From NCBI GenBank assembly GCA_018894105.1, contig CM032128.1:28791299-28855298 (forward strand): a stretch of 64,000 nucleotides of DNA, in the 5' to 3' direction. This document shows, piece by piece, positions 19,082 to 29,831 of the stretch. The first letter of the stretch is position 1. Each line of letters opens with the position of its first letter. A model generated the notes under the pieces. The model had not been told where the DNA came from. It worked only from the letters and a program-made list of their open reading frames with translations, and searched no databases. A program made the translations under genes and the position numbers. This DNA comes from Jacaranda mimosifolia. Its lineage: Eukaryota; Streptophyta; Magnoliopsida; Lamiales; Bignoniaceae.

Positions 19082-21825
19082 GGTGAAATTCTTTTACTTT
19101 ACCCCTAAAATAGTATTATAAATAGTTTTTAGAATTTTATCTTACTTTGTTGCTCAATCAGTGCCCTAGTTTCCCTAGGACAATGGACAACTTTCAATCA
19201 TTTACAAGTATGATGCAAGAATTCAATCAAATTAGTAATTCAACACATGTCAGTATTATTAATTTTTCCCCTATTAAATTTATTTATTTACAATCTGTAC
19301 CCCTTTAAATTTAGTCTCATTTCAAGTAGTTGATCTTTTATGTCATATTACATAGTTTGGTCTGAACTTTTCATTTGTAATTCTTTAGCTAATATTTAAG
19401 CTGATGGATGGGCAATCCTAGGAGTAGTTGCTTTGAATTAGGAAGGATTAAAGTTTGTCTTTTGATTTGCAGGCCAAGCTCTTGTCAACTTTAGGGCAAC
19501 CATAATTAGTTTAGTTTCTGCTCAGTGGAGACCAGAGAAGCAGACCCATGGCTGGAAGGACTAATATGACTCAAATGTTGTAGCCAAGAGATATATGTTG
19601 GGATGCCAAGGAGATTTTATACGATCATGCTTGAGAATCCATAGTATGTAGATACATTGAAAAATCGTTTATGGTTATTTGTTTTGCTTGTTTAAGACCT
19701 TTGCAGTGGATATGCTATCATTTTTTGATTTCCAATAATTATATATCAGATGTTGGTTTTTCTTTTAGAAGGTAAAATATTTGCAAAAGCTAGATTATTT
19801 TGCTTCTTTTGTCAATGGTTATTAAGACACAGGGTTAGTATAACTTAATTCCTTCTTCCAAATTGTTTTATATCAATGTTAATAAGCTCAATCAGTGCAA
19901 AAAAGTAGTCTTCTTGTATTCCAATTTTTTTTTTCCTGTGTGGTTACATAGTTCTATGTAATTTGTGAGTATAGATGCATTCTTATTGTACCCCCTGTCT
20001 CATTATGATGATTTGCATAGTCTGTTTTGGCACTCATAATCTGCTGGATTTGGTCACCTCTCTCATTCATCATGTGTTGGTTGTCTTCCTTGGTACTGGC
20101 ACCCGGTTGACTGCAAGAATTTCTGTACTTGTTCTGTCTATAGTAACTGCCCAAACAGTAATCTAGGAGCTGAGTTTGCATATCACTTGTTATGCTTTGG
20201 GATCGTGGGCTGCGTATATGTTCCAGCTGCTCCTGATTCTTTTTTGCACTTGGAATTGGTTCAAAATATATTCAACTTGGTTAGAATTATAGCGTTTTTT
20301 TAGTTCTTTCTCTTGTTGGATTGTTAGTTGGTTATACCTATTGCTTTACCATAATGTTTATCCTCGATATGCTGTTGCATGTTGCCAACCACAGGACCAT
20401 GCTCCGATTTGCTACACCCCAGCTGTCGAAAGTCACGTTTTGCTTCTACCGACAGTCTCAATTTTGGAAATCTGTGCCGCTACTGCTACAAAGACATGGA
20501 TCACAGTTGGCTTTGTTTGTGTTTGTAAAGATTTTGTATAGTTTAGTTGCTCAATTTCCAATGTTTAGATGTTCAATTTAATACTTTTTTTAGCAGGCAG
20601 CTTTTTTTTGCTCGTACTTCATTAGGTTTGTTTTTGCTTTGTAATTTTCTGAAAATGCTGTAATTCTTCCTTTGGTTTAATATATTTCGAACCTTTTCTG
20701 AGTATAGAAGCATTCTTACATTTAATCCTTCTGCACCCAAACAAGACATGGTTAATGGTTGCTTCTTCATTCCTTAATCTTCATTTAAGATGTCTGTTTT
20801 TTTTATTGAGGCGGGTGTTATTATCATGTTATTGTAATTGTCTATAAGGTCAGTTTTTTATAGGAGTGGAAATGAGTTTCTGAAAATGTTTTTAGATCTC
20901 TGTGCATACTTCTCATAGGAATACAGTTGTGGCATTTTACACTATTGCTATGTCATTGCAGAATAAGCAGCATGTGAGATACACTTAGACAAAATATATG
21001 ATCAATGCTATGTCATTGCAGAATAAGCAATATTTTCTTGCAATAAACAAAATATATGATCAATGCTCAAATTGCTGCAAAAAGTTTTATTATAGCCATC
21101 TTAATTATCAAGAAAAAGTCCTTGGCAATAATAATTAACAACAAAAGGCACATCTTAATTATATATATATAAAAAAAACAAATGGCGCCTCTTTACTCAG
21201 TATCTATCTAGATCTCAAGTAACTCTACATGGCTATTAGGCCAGCCCTTTTGGAGAAAGAAAACATTGACCACAACCCATTCTTTCTTTCTTTTTTGCTC
21301 TTTTTTTTTCCTCTGATTTTTGCTTAATATTTCAAGAACAAGAGAAAAAGGCAGAAAAAGAAGATCAAAAGATATGCCTTCGTCGCCTCATGAAGCGCCA
21401 CCATGGCAGAGCTCTGGAATCTTAGATTTGTTTTGAAATCTTGCGCTATCTAACGAAGAAGCTTCCAGAATGACAACTTGTAGTAAAAAACTTAATGAAC
21501 TTCTGATACTTTTGGAATTCACGGAGAGCAAATCAGGTGGAAGCGGGGGTGCTTTTTCACTCCATCGGTGGTTGGAGTAGATTTCTTAGTAGCCTTGGTG
21601 GCCACTTGCTTGTGCGGCTCCTTACCGTCAGTGGACTTGCGAGTGGTTTGTTTTGTGCAAGCCATTTCTATAGTTTTGGTTCAAAATATGGAGAAAGGAA
21701 TTTATGTGAAGAATTTGTGTTTGGTATTTGGGATGGTTTTCTCCTCTGCGAAAATTGTTTTCTCCTCTTTCCTATTAATATTCCAATCAAAAGGAAAATT
21801 GACTTAACTATAGTTGGGCTTGGCT
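19082..21825. other. Non-coding interior of the MULE
   Basis: No protein domain is seen. A 60-bp direct repeat carries GCTATGTCATTGCAGAATAA at 20947 and 21007. The part from 21360 to 21540 is less AT-rich and could be captured host DNA, but I do not recognise it. Confidence 0.45.
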
Positions 21826-21907
21826 TTTTTTATTTAAAAAATTGGTTTTCCATGTGGCAAAATATGATTGGAGGGTTTGGCCACACCTGGTGTGGAGTAG
21901 AATTTCC
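21826..21907 (-). repeat. Right terminal inverted repeat of the MULE
   Basis: Read on the minus strand it starts GGAAATTCTACTCCACACC and matches 15081-15162. Confidence 0.92.
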
Positions 21908-22467
21908 CCTTGAGTTATGTGCGGAGAAGGGGCTATCTCACATCATTGTACAAATGGATGCTAGAATTGCTATCCACCTCATTCAAAAGGCCCACCAATA
22001 CCACTAGTCTTTAGCACACTTAATTGGCAGCATTAAATCTTTAATCTTGACCTTATCTGTTTCTTTTGAGTATATTTACCGTGAAGGCAATGCGGTGGCA
22101 GATCTTTTGGCTAAGCAAGCGGTATGTCTTGATGAGGAATCTATACTTGATGCCCACGGTCTTCCTCTCAAAGCTAAACAATTGATCAGATTAGAGGAAC
22201 TTTCTATTCCATACATCAGATGCAAGGGATAGCTTTTGGGTCACTTTTATTACTTGATTGCACAAATTCTTATTGTTTTTCTTCATCATTTGTATAGTCT
22301 TGGAGGTTTTGTGGAGCTGCGTCTCCTCTTCTCTTTTGTGTTTTTAATGTTATATCTTGTATACAGGTGTAAACCTCATTTGCTCTAATCTACAGGTAGG
22401 GTTCATCGCCTTAACCCCCTGCTCATTGCGGTCTTTCAAATTAAAAAAAAAAAAGAAAAAAGAAAAA
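21908..22467 (+). mobile_element. LINE remnant, right half: RNase H end, 3' UTR and poly(A)
   Basis: The frame entering from the MULE end reads PLELCAEKGLSHIIVQMDAR, then after a stop near 22005 FEYIYREGNAVADLLAKQA. These are the helix, third catalytic Asp and final HxYREGN..AD motif of plant LINE RNase H, continuing the half that breaks at 15080. The frame ends at 22232. A T-rich 3' UTR of about 200 bp follows and ends with an A-rich tail at 22441-22467, as expected at a LINE 3' end. A target duplication for the LINE itself was not found. Confidence 0.85.
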
Positions 22468-24030
22468 GGTTTGTAGTTGGTGATAAGAAATTTTTTATCT
22501 GCTATAACCTGTTCATTTGATGATTTGTTTGAAGAGAATATCGGCATCAAATATAACATACTGATGTAAACCTATAAGATTAATGTAGCATTGGATTGGA
22601 TTGGACCATTTGAACAAATTATTTTAAATTATAATCTAAAACAAATGACTCATACACGTTTATTCTAAATTTTGAAAATGTCTAACCTTTGTGTATAATA
22701 TATATAATTTTGAAGTATTTAAAAATGGATGTTTGATGGTCAAAATGCTTTATACATTGATTAATGGTTGCATAAGATGTGATAAGGAATGATACTCAAA
22801 ATGAAATTTTTGATCTTTTTGAGAACAAGATATATTTTAAGTTAAAAATATTCAAATTTTAAATTTTTGATCAAAGTACTTCTAGTAAAGCACTACTAGA
22901 AATTATATGAAAATGTAATTTTAATATGAGGTAATTTATAAGGACAAATTGAGAATTTTTGGACAAAATATGAGAAATAAATTGAAAGTGGTTTGGTTTA
23001 ATTGCTGGTGATGTCTCATAAAAAGTCAATTGTAAATATTTTAAAGAATGAGAAGTCTTAAATAATTTAATGAATTCTAAACGGCAACAGTATTTGTTTA
23101 GCATATTTTATCATGTGATGATAATTGTATTTCACCTGTTTGGAGTTAATTTTTCCTAAGATCCTTTCGTAAATAAAACTTCCGATAGATATGTTGGACT
23201 TATGGAGGAGAAAGTAGGGTATTTATCTTTTAGAAGAAAAATAATTTTTTCAAAAAAGGCGCACCAGCTCGCGCCAATTGTAAAGGGATTGCGGAGAAGA
23301 TAGCATGAATTCAAATCAGTCTAGTAATTAGGTGTAATTAATAAATTAATTATCTATTGCTTTTCATAGTATATAATTTAAATTTTTTAATTTGCGTACA
23401 AGAGTTGGATTCTTACATTTACTCCTATTACGTTCAATTTTAAAATAATTCCAACACAGGGACAGGGAGCCAGGGGAAAGGTCTTCCATTATTTGTGAAA
23501 GAATATGAGTAGCCGACAGGTCCCCGTTTTAGGTACTAAATCAAATAGGTCTACCTAAAAATCACTTATTACTATCTCCACTCTCCAGCTAAGAACTTAT
23601 AAAATAATCTATAAAACATGTTTTTTTCTAAGCAGCTACCAACTTTTTGTAGTGGCTTCGACTTAATTTGGTCTACTATATACTTTCTTGTTTAACTTTT
23701 GGTACTGCGTAGAGTAATTTTTCAGTCAAGCACAGGTCTGATGATAAGCATGCAAGTTCTTATATATATATATATATACACACACATACACATATGTACA
23801 TTAGGAGTCCTTTAGAGTTCAAATCCTTAATTTTTTATATTATCTGAAAGACTTATGTCATTAAACCACAGGCTGCTCGATAAATGCAAGCTGTAACTCT
23901 TACGTGATGAAAATTCAGCACAAGTTTTTGAAAGACTTTTTTGTTAACTTAAAATTTATAATACACAACCACAAGCATTGCTACAATATAAAATTTACAC
24001 GAAAATTCCCTATCATAAATTGTCGGATCA
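22468..24030. other. AT-rich intergenic DNA downstream of NEK5
   Basis: No gene seen. A TA/CA microsatellite lies at about 23761-23793. The part nearest 24031 will hold the NEK5 3' UTR. Confidence 0.5.
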
Positions 24031-27000
24031 TTAGCTTGTGAATTCTCCACCTGGTTTTTGAATATTCATCAACCCCTTTGTCAACCAGATGGCAGTTTCT
24101 CTAGAAGACACAGCTTCATCCCCAAACGGTTTCAAGACGCCTGCAAGTTCCTCAAGCCTTTCCCGCTTGAGAAGCTCTGCACAAAGTTCCAGCAATGACT
24201 CCATAGCTTGTGCTTTCTGTTCTCCTAAAACTTTAGGTTCGATATTGTCACTATGCCACCGCAATAAAGTTGGCATTCTAGCCAAGTTTAACTTCTGGCC
24301 ATCTTCTGTTTGTGCTACAGTACTCTTTTGCTTCTCATTATTATCTGACATCTCATCTTCAACGAGCCAATTGACATATATACACCGGTTTTCCATTCTT
24401 TTTGGATTGGAGGGCTCTTCTTTTTGTCCTGTATCTTCTTGCTGATCCGTCAGCGTACTTGATCCCAATGAGGATCTAGAGTTACTAGTGTTGCTCTTAT
24501 TAGGAGTATTGTTATCCACTCCCATATCTGTGTTGGGACAGTTCGTAGGATTGATTAACCTCCTCTTTTCAGCTTTAACTTTAGGAGGCAAATTGTTATT
24601 CCCATGAGGCATTTTTACGTTTTTTTCCACTTCTGCAATATTATCTGACTCTTTTGTCTGCCCTTTCTTGTTGGTTACTTTGGTGCGCTCCTTCTTAAGA
24701 GTATACTTCTCAGACAACTGAATTCTTGGTGATTTGCACTTTGAGTCCATTTCAGACTTTACTGGAAGAAAAACTGGAGATAAGTTGCCGTACTGAACAA
24801 GATACGGTTGTAAATGCGGATGCCTCAAGAGCTCTGGAGCCTAAAATATTCCATACGAGGAAATATCATCAGATTATGTTATAATCTCTTACATACTTTG
24901 ATCAGTATATTAATGGCACTGACCGTTGGTCGGTGTTCTGGGCTTTTCCTAAGCATGCTTTTGATCAGTTGCTTCCTACAAAGTCAAAAAATCATACAAA
25001 GAGTATTCATTATATTATATGAAATGAAAAGCATTTCTGAATTCGGGGTAGTAGAAGTGCCCATCTACTCACAGTGAAGAAGAATATAATGTGGGGAGAG
25101 GAGAAATGGTGGACCTGTTTATTTTGTTAACAAGACCAGCCATATCCTGTTTAATCAACACTGGGCAAATCAGATGTAAAGAGGTGAAATTATGATTAAA
25201 GATGACAAACAAGAACCATGGCTGGAACATACCGGGGCCCTGAATGGAGGTAGATGGGCAGCTATTTCAAACATACAGCAGCCTGAGAAAATGACGAAGT
25301 TTGCTGTTAAAGATAGGACTAGATCAACCAAAAAGAGTCAACCAAGCGATGAGCTGCTAGATATCTACCTAAAGACCATATATCTGATTTATAGCCATAG
25401 GGTATATCTGCTAGAATTTCCGGACACATGTACTTTGGAGTGCCCACAACCTAATATAACGAGACATGAAATAAATTCATCAGCCAGAATAAAAGGAAAA
25501 AGAATTACTAATGGAAAAGAGAGAAGAAAGATGATTACTGATGAAGCAAGATCATCTTGATTGAGCAGTTTTGCAAGTCCAAAATCACCTGCAAGCCACT
25601 TATTAGACACACGAAAATGACAAGAGTACCTTAAGTTATCACAAAACAGGCTGTCATTTCTTACCAAGTCTGATCTCATTTTCTTTTGTAAGGAAAATAT
25701 TTGAGCACTGGAGTCAAGATCACAAAAAGTTGTACTAAGGTGAGAATAATTTGCATTGCAGCTAGCTCATTTATTTGATTTCATCAAAAGAAATGATGTA
25801 CCTTAAGATCTCTGTGAAGTACATGATTAGAGTGAAGGTAATCCAAAGCTAAAAGCAGCTGAGTCAGCCATCTGCAGATCTTCTGTGGAGAGAACAACAC
25901 GTCTGATGGCTTATATAAAGGCCGTAAATTTCAAAATGCTGCCTATATCTATCTTACCTCTTCAGGGAAATGTATTCCTCTAGCTCTTTTTATTGCCTCT
26001 GCCCTGAGAGACCACGAGAGTTTCGCAAAATGTCATATCAAAGTAAGGAGCAAGGAAAATGATATCAGGCGAGTTATTTAACAATAACTTAATTTTCAAA
26101 ATTATTGCTTTAGGCACATTAAAAATCAACATCAAATAAGCTCATAGAAACTTACATGTCTCCACCTTCACAGTAACTTGTCACGATGCACACAAATGAG
26201 CCCTAATTCATCAGAATTCATACATATTTCCATTTAGTTTGGTATAAGCATGGGTCAGGTACGGAGACAAATTACTTAATTCTTGATTTCAACAGTCATC
26301 TGAGTTGCATAATTTATTGTTTACCTTCTCCACCCATGCATCCTTGTACTTAATGATATATGGGTTGTTTAATTTTGCCATCAAATCCATCTGCAAGAAG
26401 AATGATTTTAAGATATATTAGCTTAGTTTTATCCCAAACATTTTTATGAAATATGCTGCTTTCTTTGGTCCCAATGGTTGTGGTCATGTAACAGTGGATT
26501 TTTTATCATGCTGAACAAGAAGTTGCATATTAGTTATACCTAATCAGAATATTTATTTTATAATCATGAGGGACTTAATTAAGTCTCTAAAACAAATACT
26601 AAAAATCATTAGCAATTGAAAAAGAAGACAAGTGCAAATCCAACAACCAGAACTTTTGCAAGAAAAAGCATCATAACAAGAAAGAGTTGGTTTCCAGAGA
26701 GTGACCTCCTGGTGTGCTGTCTTCTTGAATTTTTCTGTTTGCTTAGCCAGAGGAATCTTCTTCAAAACATACCTATGAATACAGCAGATTTTTATAAATT
26801 ACCATAAAGAGATGCGTCAGCAGGCTAATCTGCCAACTTTAACCACAAAAAGAATGAAATGGGCCAATGATCCTGCAAGAAAAAAAGCTGTAAGAGAAGA
26901 AAATGTACAATCTGTACCTTTTTTTCTCAGTCTTGTGATGAACAAGGAAAGCAGCTCCAAAAGCTCCTCTTCCGATCTGCTCCACCACTTCATAATCTTC

Positions 27001-27039
27001 CATCTTTGATTTGATTTTGGTGCTGCTTGTAGCCTCCAT
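24031..27039 (-). CDS. NEK5: NIMA-related serine/threonine kinase, NEK5-like
   Basis: Thirteen coding exons join without a frame break into 529 residues: 27039-26918, 26772-26706, 26390-26325, 26202-26156, 26003-25958, 25882-25802, 25707-25665, 25588-25539, 25450-25369, 25282-25233, 25146-25073, 24975-24924, 24840-24031. All introns are GT..AG. The kinase domain (about residues 17-270) has the glycine loop [12 protein letters not shown], the ATP-binding Lys in YVLKKI, HRDLKCSNIF, DFGLAK, and [11 protein letters not shown]. The C-terminal 260 residues hold a charged, Ser/Asn-rich linker and a conserved end block ([40 protein letters not shown]). The start MEATSS and the end block resemble Arabidopsis NEK5. 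Plant NEKs phosphorylate tubulin and shape microtubules and cell growth. All catalytic motifs are intact, so it should be active. The linker is longer than I recall for Arabidopsis NEK5. Confidence 0.93.
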
Positions 27040-27210
27040 GAAGCTCAGAAAAAAGAACCACTTTTTCTGAAGTCACAAGGACATATCAGAAAAAAACTAT
27101 GATTTCTATCTGTAACTCTCACTCACTACCACTTGCAAATATATAGCCCATTTCAGAAAATTGCAACTGAAGCAATGAAATCACAGAAAAAGTCAAGAAT
27201 GGAGCATAGA

Positions 27211-27258
27211 GGGGGGGGGGGGGGGGGTTGGGGTTGGGGTTGGGGTTGGGGTTGGGGG
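27211..27258. repeat. G17 run plus (TTGGGG)5 just upstream of NEK5
   Basis: Seventeen G in a row (27211-27227) are followed by five TTGGGG units (27228-27257, plus one G). It lies 172-219 bp upstream of the NEK5 start codon, in the promoter or leader; on the gene strand it is C-rich. The plus strand could form G-quadruplexes. Confidence 0.9.
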
Positions 27259-28438
27259 TGATTAATTCAAGAATCATGAAAGAAACATGAGGAAGAGCTT
27301 AAAATTGAATGCCACACGAATGTAATGATGACAAAGAGTTAAATAAAAAGAATGCAAGAAAATTGTATGGCAATAAAGAATTAAAGAAAATTGTGGTGGG
27401 TTCAAATCAAGGAAATAAAGGTGGAACCACATTGATGTGCTTTTTAATTGAAAAGGGAGGGAAGATTTGAGGCAAAAGCAAAGTACCAAAGAAGGGAAAG
27501 AAAAAAGGGATTTGTTATGGGGTGTGTTTGGCTAAGATTTAAATGAGAAAAGGGCAAAGTTCGCTTGTAGTTTCAGATTCTATGGGACATAATTACAAAT
27601 TGTGTGGTTGGCCAGTCATTGTCCTAATGAATAAATGAATTGTTAATGAATCATGTGTTTTTTTCTTTTTTCCTTTTGATTTTTTGGACTACCAACAGCA
27701 GAAATTTACAAGACAGAGACAGTCAGCTGGTTGGTTTTCCGGCATTATGGATTATTTAATTTAATAATTTCTTGACGTTAGAACATTTGGGTTTTTATCA
27801 AGCCTTTGTTTGACGTTCTTGTCAAAATAAAAGGTTGGAAAGCAGTGGACAATTTGGTTGAAAATTCTTAATAGATTTGGTTGATTTAGCATATTAATTA
27901 TTATATTAAAGGAGTTTCACTTTCTGATAAAGAAAACTACTAGGAAATGAAATAAAAAGAATAAGAGAAGGGTGGAATGGTTAATATAGAATGACTTGTG
28001 TTTTTTTTATAAGGATCGACCTGATTCGATCCGATATTGGTCATTCATACGATCCAACATGGCAATCATTCAATCTTTATAGGTCAGGTGATCTTGACTG
28101 TTAGATTTACTTTCTCCACTAATAGTCTGTACATCATTTTTCATGTAAACAGCACCATACTCTTCATTATATGGTTGTTGATTTGATTCGTATTTTTATA
28201 TATTATTTCGACTCCCTTAAAATTAAGTATCAAAAGATTATAATTGAAACTTATATAGCGATCCTGATATTCATTTTTCAGGTCCTAGCTTCTAAGGTCC
28301 AACTCAACAAATCTATCAGGTGAATCAATACTGGTCTAGGGGTAAAATCTTCACACTTCAGTTCACTTTCTTTTTTACTTTAACAAACAGACGAAATGCC
28401 TATCCACATTCTAATATAAAAAGAGCATCATCCATAGT

Positions 28439-28442
<4 letters not shown>

Positions 28443-28484
<42 letters not shown>
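28443..28484. repeat. (AG)21 microsatellite
   Basis: An uninterrupted run of about 21 AG units; copy A of the local duplication starts right after it. Confidence 0.9.
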
Positions 28485-28485
<1 letters not shown>

Positions 28486-28493
28486 CTAAATTT

Positions 28494-28925
28494 TTGTAGT
28501 AATATCTTGACAAGGTTAAGGTGGGAATTACCATGTAGTGATATTTCTAAAATTTTAAAAATGATTGGATTCCCAATATAAATTCCTTTTCCAATTATAT
28601 TTTGAACTTATTTTAAAGTGATTGTCATTATTTGAGTAATCAATGTCATTAAGTGATTGAAATGATTAACTGATTTGAATTTTGGGAGCTCCAGCTTTCT
28701 ATTTTTATGTAAGCAAAAGAGATGCTAAAAGATGATAAAAACAACTAATTCATACAGGGACATCCAATCTGTCCAACCAACGACTAAAATTGTATGCATT
28801 ATACGAATAGAAAGTAACTGGGATCATTTGATACTAATGCATGAATAAAGTACCAAAGCAATCCCATGGAAAAGACCTCTCTATGAAAGAAATGCACAAC
28901 AGTGTAATTTTATTGCATTGGGAAA
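28494..28925. repeat. Local duplication, copy A
   Basis: About 430 bp resembles 32550-33450 in the same direction. Shared words include GATTGTCATTATTTGAGTAA, GTGATTGAAATGATT and GGATCATTTGAT. No ends or coding content are seen. Confidence 0.65.
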
Positions 28926-29054
28926 CACCATACTAAGAAAAAAGAAAAGGAAAAAGCAAGTGGATTAGTGAGGATTTTGGGTTTATAATTCAAGTATACT
29001 AATCCATTTTTAGTTCAATATTTGAGTGGATCCCACCTTTTAGAATGTGGTGGA

Positions 29055-29823
29055 TAGGGCTGTAAATGGATATTCGAAAATTCGTTTACCGTTCGTATTC
29101 GTATTCATTTATACAAAATTTATCTGCATCAGTTTAAAACGGATATTATCCGTATTCGATTATTAGATATCCGATTATAAATGGATACGAATATGGCAAA
29201 TGTGTATCCGATCGTTTAATATCCTATCCGAATGTGTATTTATTAAATAATATATTATTTATATTTTTCAATAAAAATCTCATAATCCATATATATATAA
29301 ATTATAATTGAAGAATTGGGAAGAAAAAAAGAATAAATTTAAAAAATTATTGTAATATAGAGAAAAAATTAAAAAATAAAGTTAATCAACATAATTATTA
29401 TTGGTTGACTTTATAATTAATATACTTAAATACCATTATTATTATTAATAAGTACTAATAATCCATTATAAAGTCAATTATTAATTAAAAATTATATTAT
29501 TTATTTGATTGTTTTCATTTTAATGAAATTATATAGTTCATTCTATTAATTAAAATATATATTTGTTATAGGTTCATAGATTCACATATTTGAATATTCG
29601 TAAATGAATATCTAAATAATTATCATCGAATATAAATATAAAACAATAATTCGAATATGGATAAGTTTAATAAAATATGAATATATTTGAATAATTATAA
29701 TCGAATACGGATATATCCGAATCCGACAGATATGAATTTGGATATCATTTTTAAATATTCGTCAAATCCGTATTCGTATCCAAATATTCGTATCTGATCC
29801 GTTTAATATCCGTTTACACCCTG
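29055..29823. mobile_element. hAT-like miniature element (769 bp)
   Basis: The ends are TAGGGCTGTAAATGGATATT on the left and CAGGGTGTAAACGGATATT as the reverse complement on the right. An exact 8-bp target duplication GTGGTGGA flanks it (29047-29054 and 29824-29831), as expected for hAT elements. Both end regions are full of the words TATTCG, ATCCG and CGGATA. The middle is AT-rich without coding capacity, so it depends on a transposase from elsewhere. Confidence 0.85.
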
Positions 29824-29831
29824 GTGGTGGA

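Larger units (their letters stand above)
15081..21907 (+). mobile_element. Mutator-like element (MULE) with FAR1-type transposase
   Basis: The 6827-bp element has 82-bp terminal inverted repeats (15081-15162 and 21826-21907) with four mismatches. It is flanked by an 11-bp duplication, CCCTGAGTTAA on the left (15070-15080) and CCTTGAGTTAT on the right (21908-21918), 9 of 11 matching. Long inverted repeats and 9-11 bp duplications are the hallmarks of Mutator elements. Inside is a transposase pseudogene with a FAR1 DNA-binding domain, a MULE transposase domain and a SWIM finger. The element sits in the RNase H domain of a LINE, so it is younger than that LINE. About 2.7 kb of the right part has no recognisable coding sequence. 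Confidence 0.9.
27259..29054. other. Upstream region of NEK5 and intergenic DNA
   Basis: It should contain the NEK5 promoter, but no clear TATA box was chosen. No coding frame is recognised. An AG microsatellite and copy A of a local duplication are listed separately. Confidence 0.45.

Noticed and set aside
24089..24445. 118-codon open frame on the plus strand
   Set aside because: Mirror of the last NEK5 exon; Ser/Phe-rich translation without any motif.
25192..25560. 122-codon open frame on the plus strand
   Set aside because: It lies across NEK5 exons 8-10 and introns on the opposite strand and has no domain; a chance frame.
27228..27258. Interstitial telomere
   Set aside because: Plant telomeres are TTTAGGG; this is a short TTGGGG run next to poly-G, better seen as a simple repeat.
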